A stretch of 5,647 bases of DNA from Betaproteobacteria bacterium (lineage in GTDB: Bacteria; Pseudomonadota; Gammaproteobacteria; Burkholderiales; SG8-39): the NCBI GenBank assembly GCA_019509895.1, contig JAEKLK010000288.1, positions 1 through 5,647 of the forward strand. Direction: 5' to 3'. The notes beneath the pieces are model-generated. The model did no database searches. It worked only from the letters and a program-made list of their open reading frames with translations, and was not told where the DNA came from. Positions 5,234 through 5,647 of the stretch are shown in pieces. Positions within the stretch are counted from its first letter, which is position 1; the number at the start of each line of letters is the position of its first letter. The translations under genes were made by a program, and so were the position numbers.

Positions 5234-5647
5234 GGCGCTGAACGCCGCGCCAGAGCAGGCGGGCGAGGAACGCCACCGCCACGAGGCAGGCGGCGAGCAG
5301 GAGAAAGAACGCCAGCGGGTGCACGACCGCGAGCCACAGGCCGATCGGCACGAGCGCGTCCTCGGAGAGGGAGGCCGTCCAGTTCGAGAACGGTTCGGGC
5401 GACAGGTTGATCGCGGCCCGCGCACCGGCCTTGGCCGCGTGCATGGCCGCGGCGAGACTGCCGCCGAGAATGCCCGCCGCGACCATGACGGCGTTGCTGG
5501 AATCGCCGAACGCCATGGCCGCGAGCGCCGCGCCCGCCGGAATGCGCACGAAGCTGTGCACCGCGTCCCACATGCTGTCGAGCCACGGCAGCTTGTCGGC
5601 GCCGAACTCGACCAGCGCCATGAAGCCGCTCGCGCCGATCACCAGCG
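5214..5647 (-). CDS. DUF4126 family membrane protein, N-terminus outside window
   Basis: This is the C-terminal 143 codons of a membrane protein I assign to DUF4126; no biochemical function is established for that family as far as I know. Counting from the first full codon in the window, the recognisable parts are EFGADKLPWLDSMWDAVHSF (13-32) with acidic residues and H30, a glycine-rich hydrophobic segment MVAAGILGGSLAAAMHAAKA (54-73), and INLSPEPFSNWTASLSED (79-96). A long hydrophobic stretch at about 98-130 and a basic end (LLWRGVQRLTR) follow. The frame stays open to the window edge. A GTG at 5642-5640 could be read as a start, but family members normally have a further hydrophobic region before the EF-ADK motif, so this is an edge truncation. 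The stop TAA (5216-5214) lies inside the thioredoxin-like gene. Confidence 0.85.
   Translation of the reverse strand, partial: LVIGASGFMALVEFGADKLPWLDSMWDAVHSFVRIPAGAALAAMAFGDSSNAVMVAAGILGGSLAAAMHAAKAGARAAINLSPEPFSNWTASLSEDALVPIGLWLAVVHPLAFFLLLAACLVAVAFLARLLWRGVQRLTRSSI

Noticed and set aside
5023..5586. Minus-strand open frame of 187 codons over the DUF4126 and thioredoxin-like genes
   Set aside because: It is an Arg/Gly-rich shifted frame of DUF4126 that crosses antisense into another real gene.
5640..5642. GTG as the true start of the DUF4126 gene
   Set aside because: The open frame continues to the window edge and the family has more N-terminal sequence, so the gene is more likely cut by the window.
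1..5647. CRISPR array, tRNA or rRNA gene, insertion sequence, toxin-antitoxin or defence system
   Set aside because: No spaced direct repeats, no tRNA-like cloverleaf, no transposase or terminal repeats, and nearly all of the DNA is accounted for by ordinary genes.

Overview
The window is GC-rich, gene-dense chromosomal DNA with no RNA gene, insertion sequence, CRISPR array or other mobile element that I can see. A classical ArgA (kinase-like domain plus GNAT domain) followed immediately by YggX, together with RsmE, suggests a proteobacterium, most likely a betaproteobacterium. This is inferred from gene content and composition and was not tested by search.

Layout from left to right. (1) At 2-385, plus strand, is the C-terminal end of a major facilitator transporter. 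(2) At 363-3353, minus strand, is a three-gene block read leftward: argA (N-acetylglutamate synthase), yggX (iron trafficking / oxidative damage protection) and an M20-family zinc peptidase. The argA-yggX gap is 7 bp, and yggX and the peptidase overlap by GTGA, so the block looks like an operon. (3) At 3354-3427 is a short AT-enriched divergent intergenic region. (4) At 3428-4009, plus strand, is a small exported protein with a C-terminal ankyrin-like region and no assigned function. (5) At 3984-4700, minus strand, is rsmE (16S rRNA m3U1498 methyltransferase). (6) At 4715-5233, plus strand, is a thioredoxin-fold / peroxiredoxin-like protein with a CNHC motif. (7) At 5214-5647, minus strand, is a DUF4126 membrane protein whose N-terminus lies beyond the window. 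No stretch over 300 bases lacks a gene.

The genes are mostly housekeeping or conserved hypothetical, and I do not find a clear new multi-gene system. The features most worth a second look are architectural. All three convergent gene pairs overlap tail to tail by 20-26 bp. rsmE and the thioredoxin-like gene diverge with only 14 bp between start codons. A perfect TATAAT formed by the argA stop region sits exactly where it could drive a leaderless yggX transcript. A perfect 10-bp inverted repeat lies just beyond the DUF4126 stop, inside the thioredoxin-like gene. The exported ankyrin-like protein is the least characterised gene product here.
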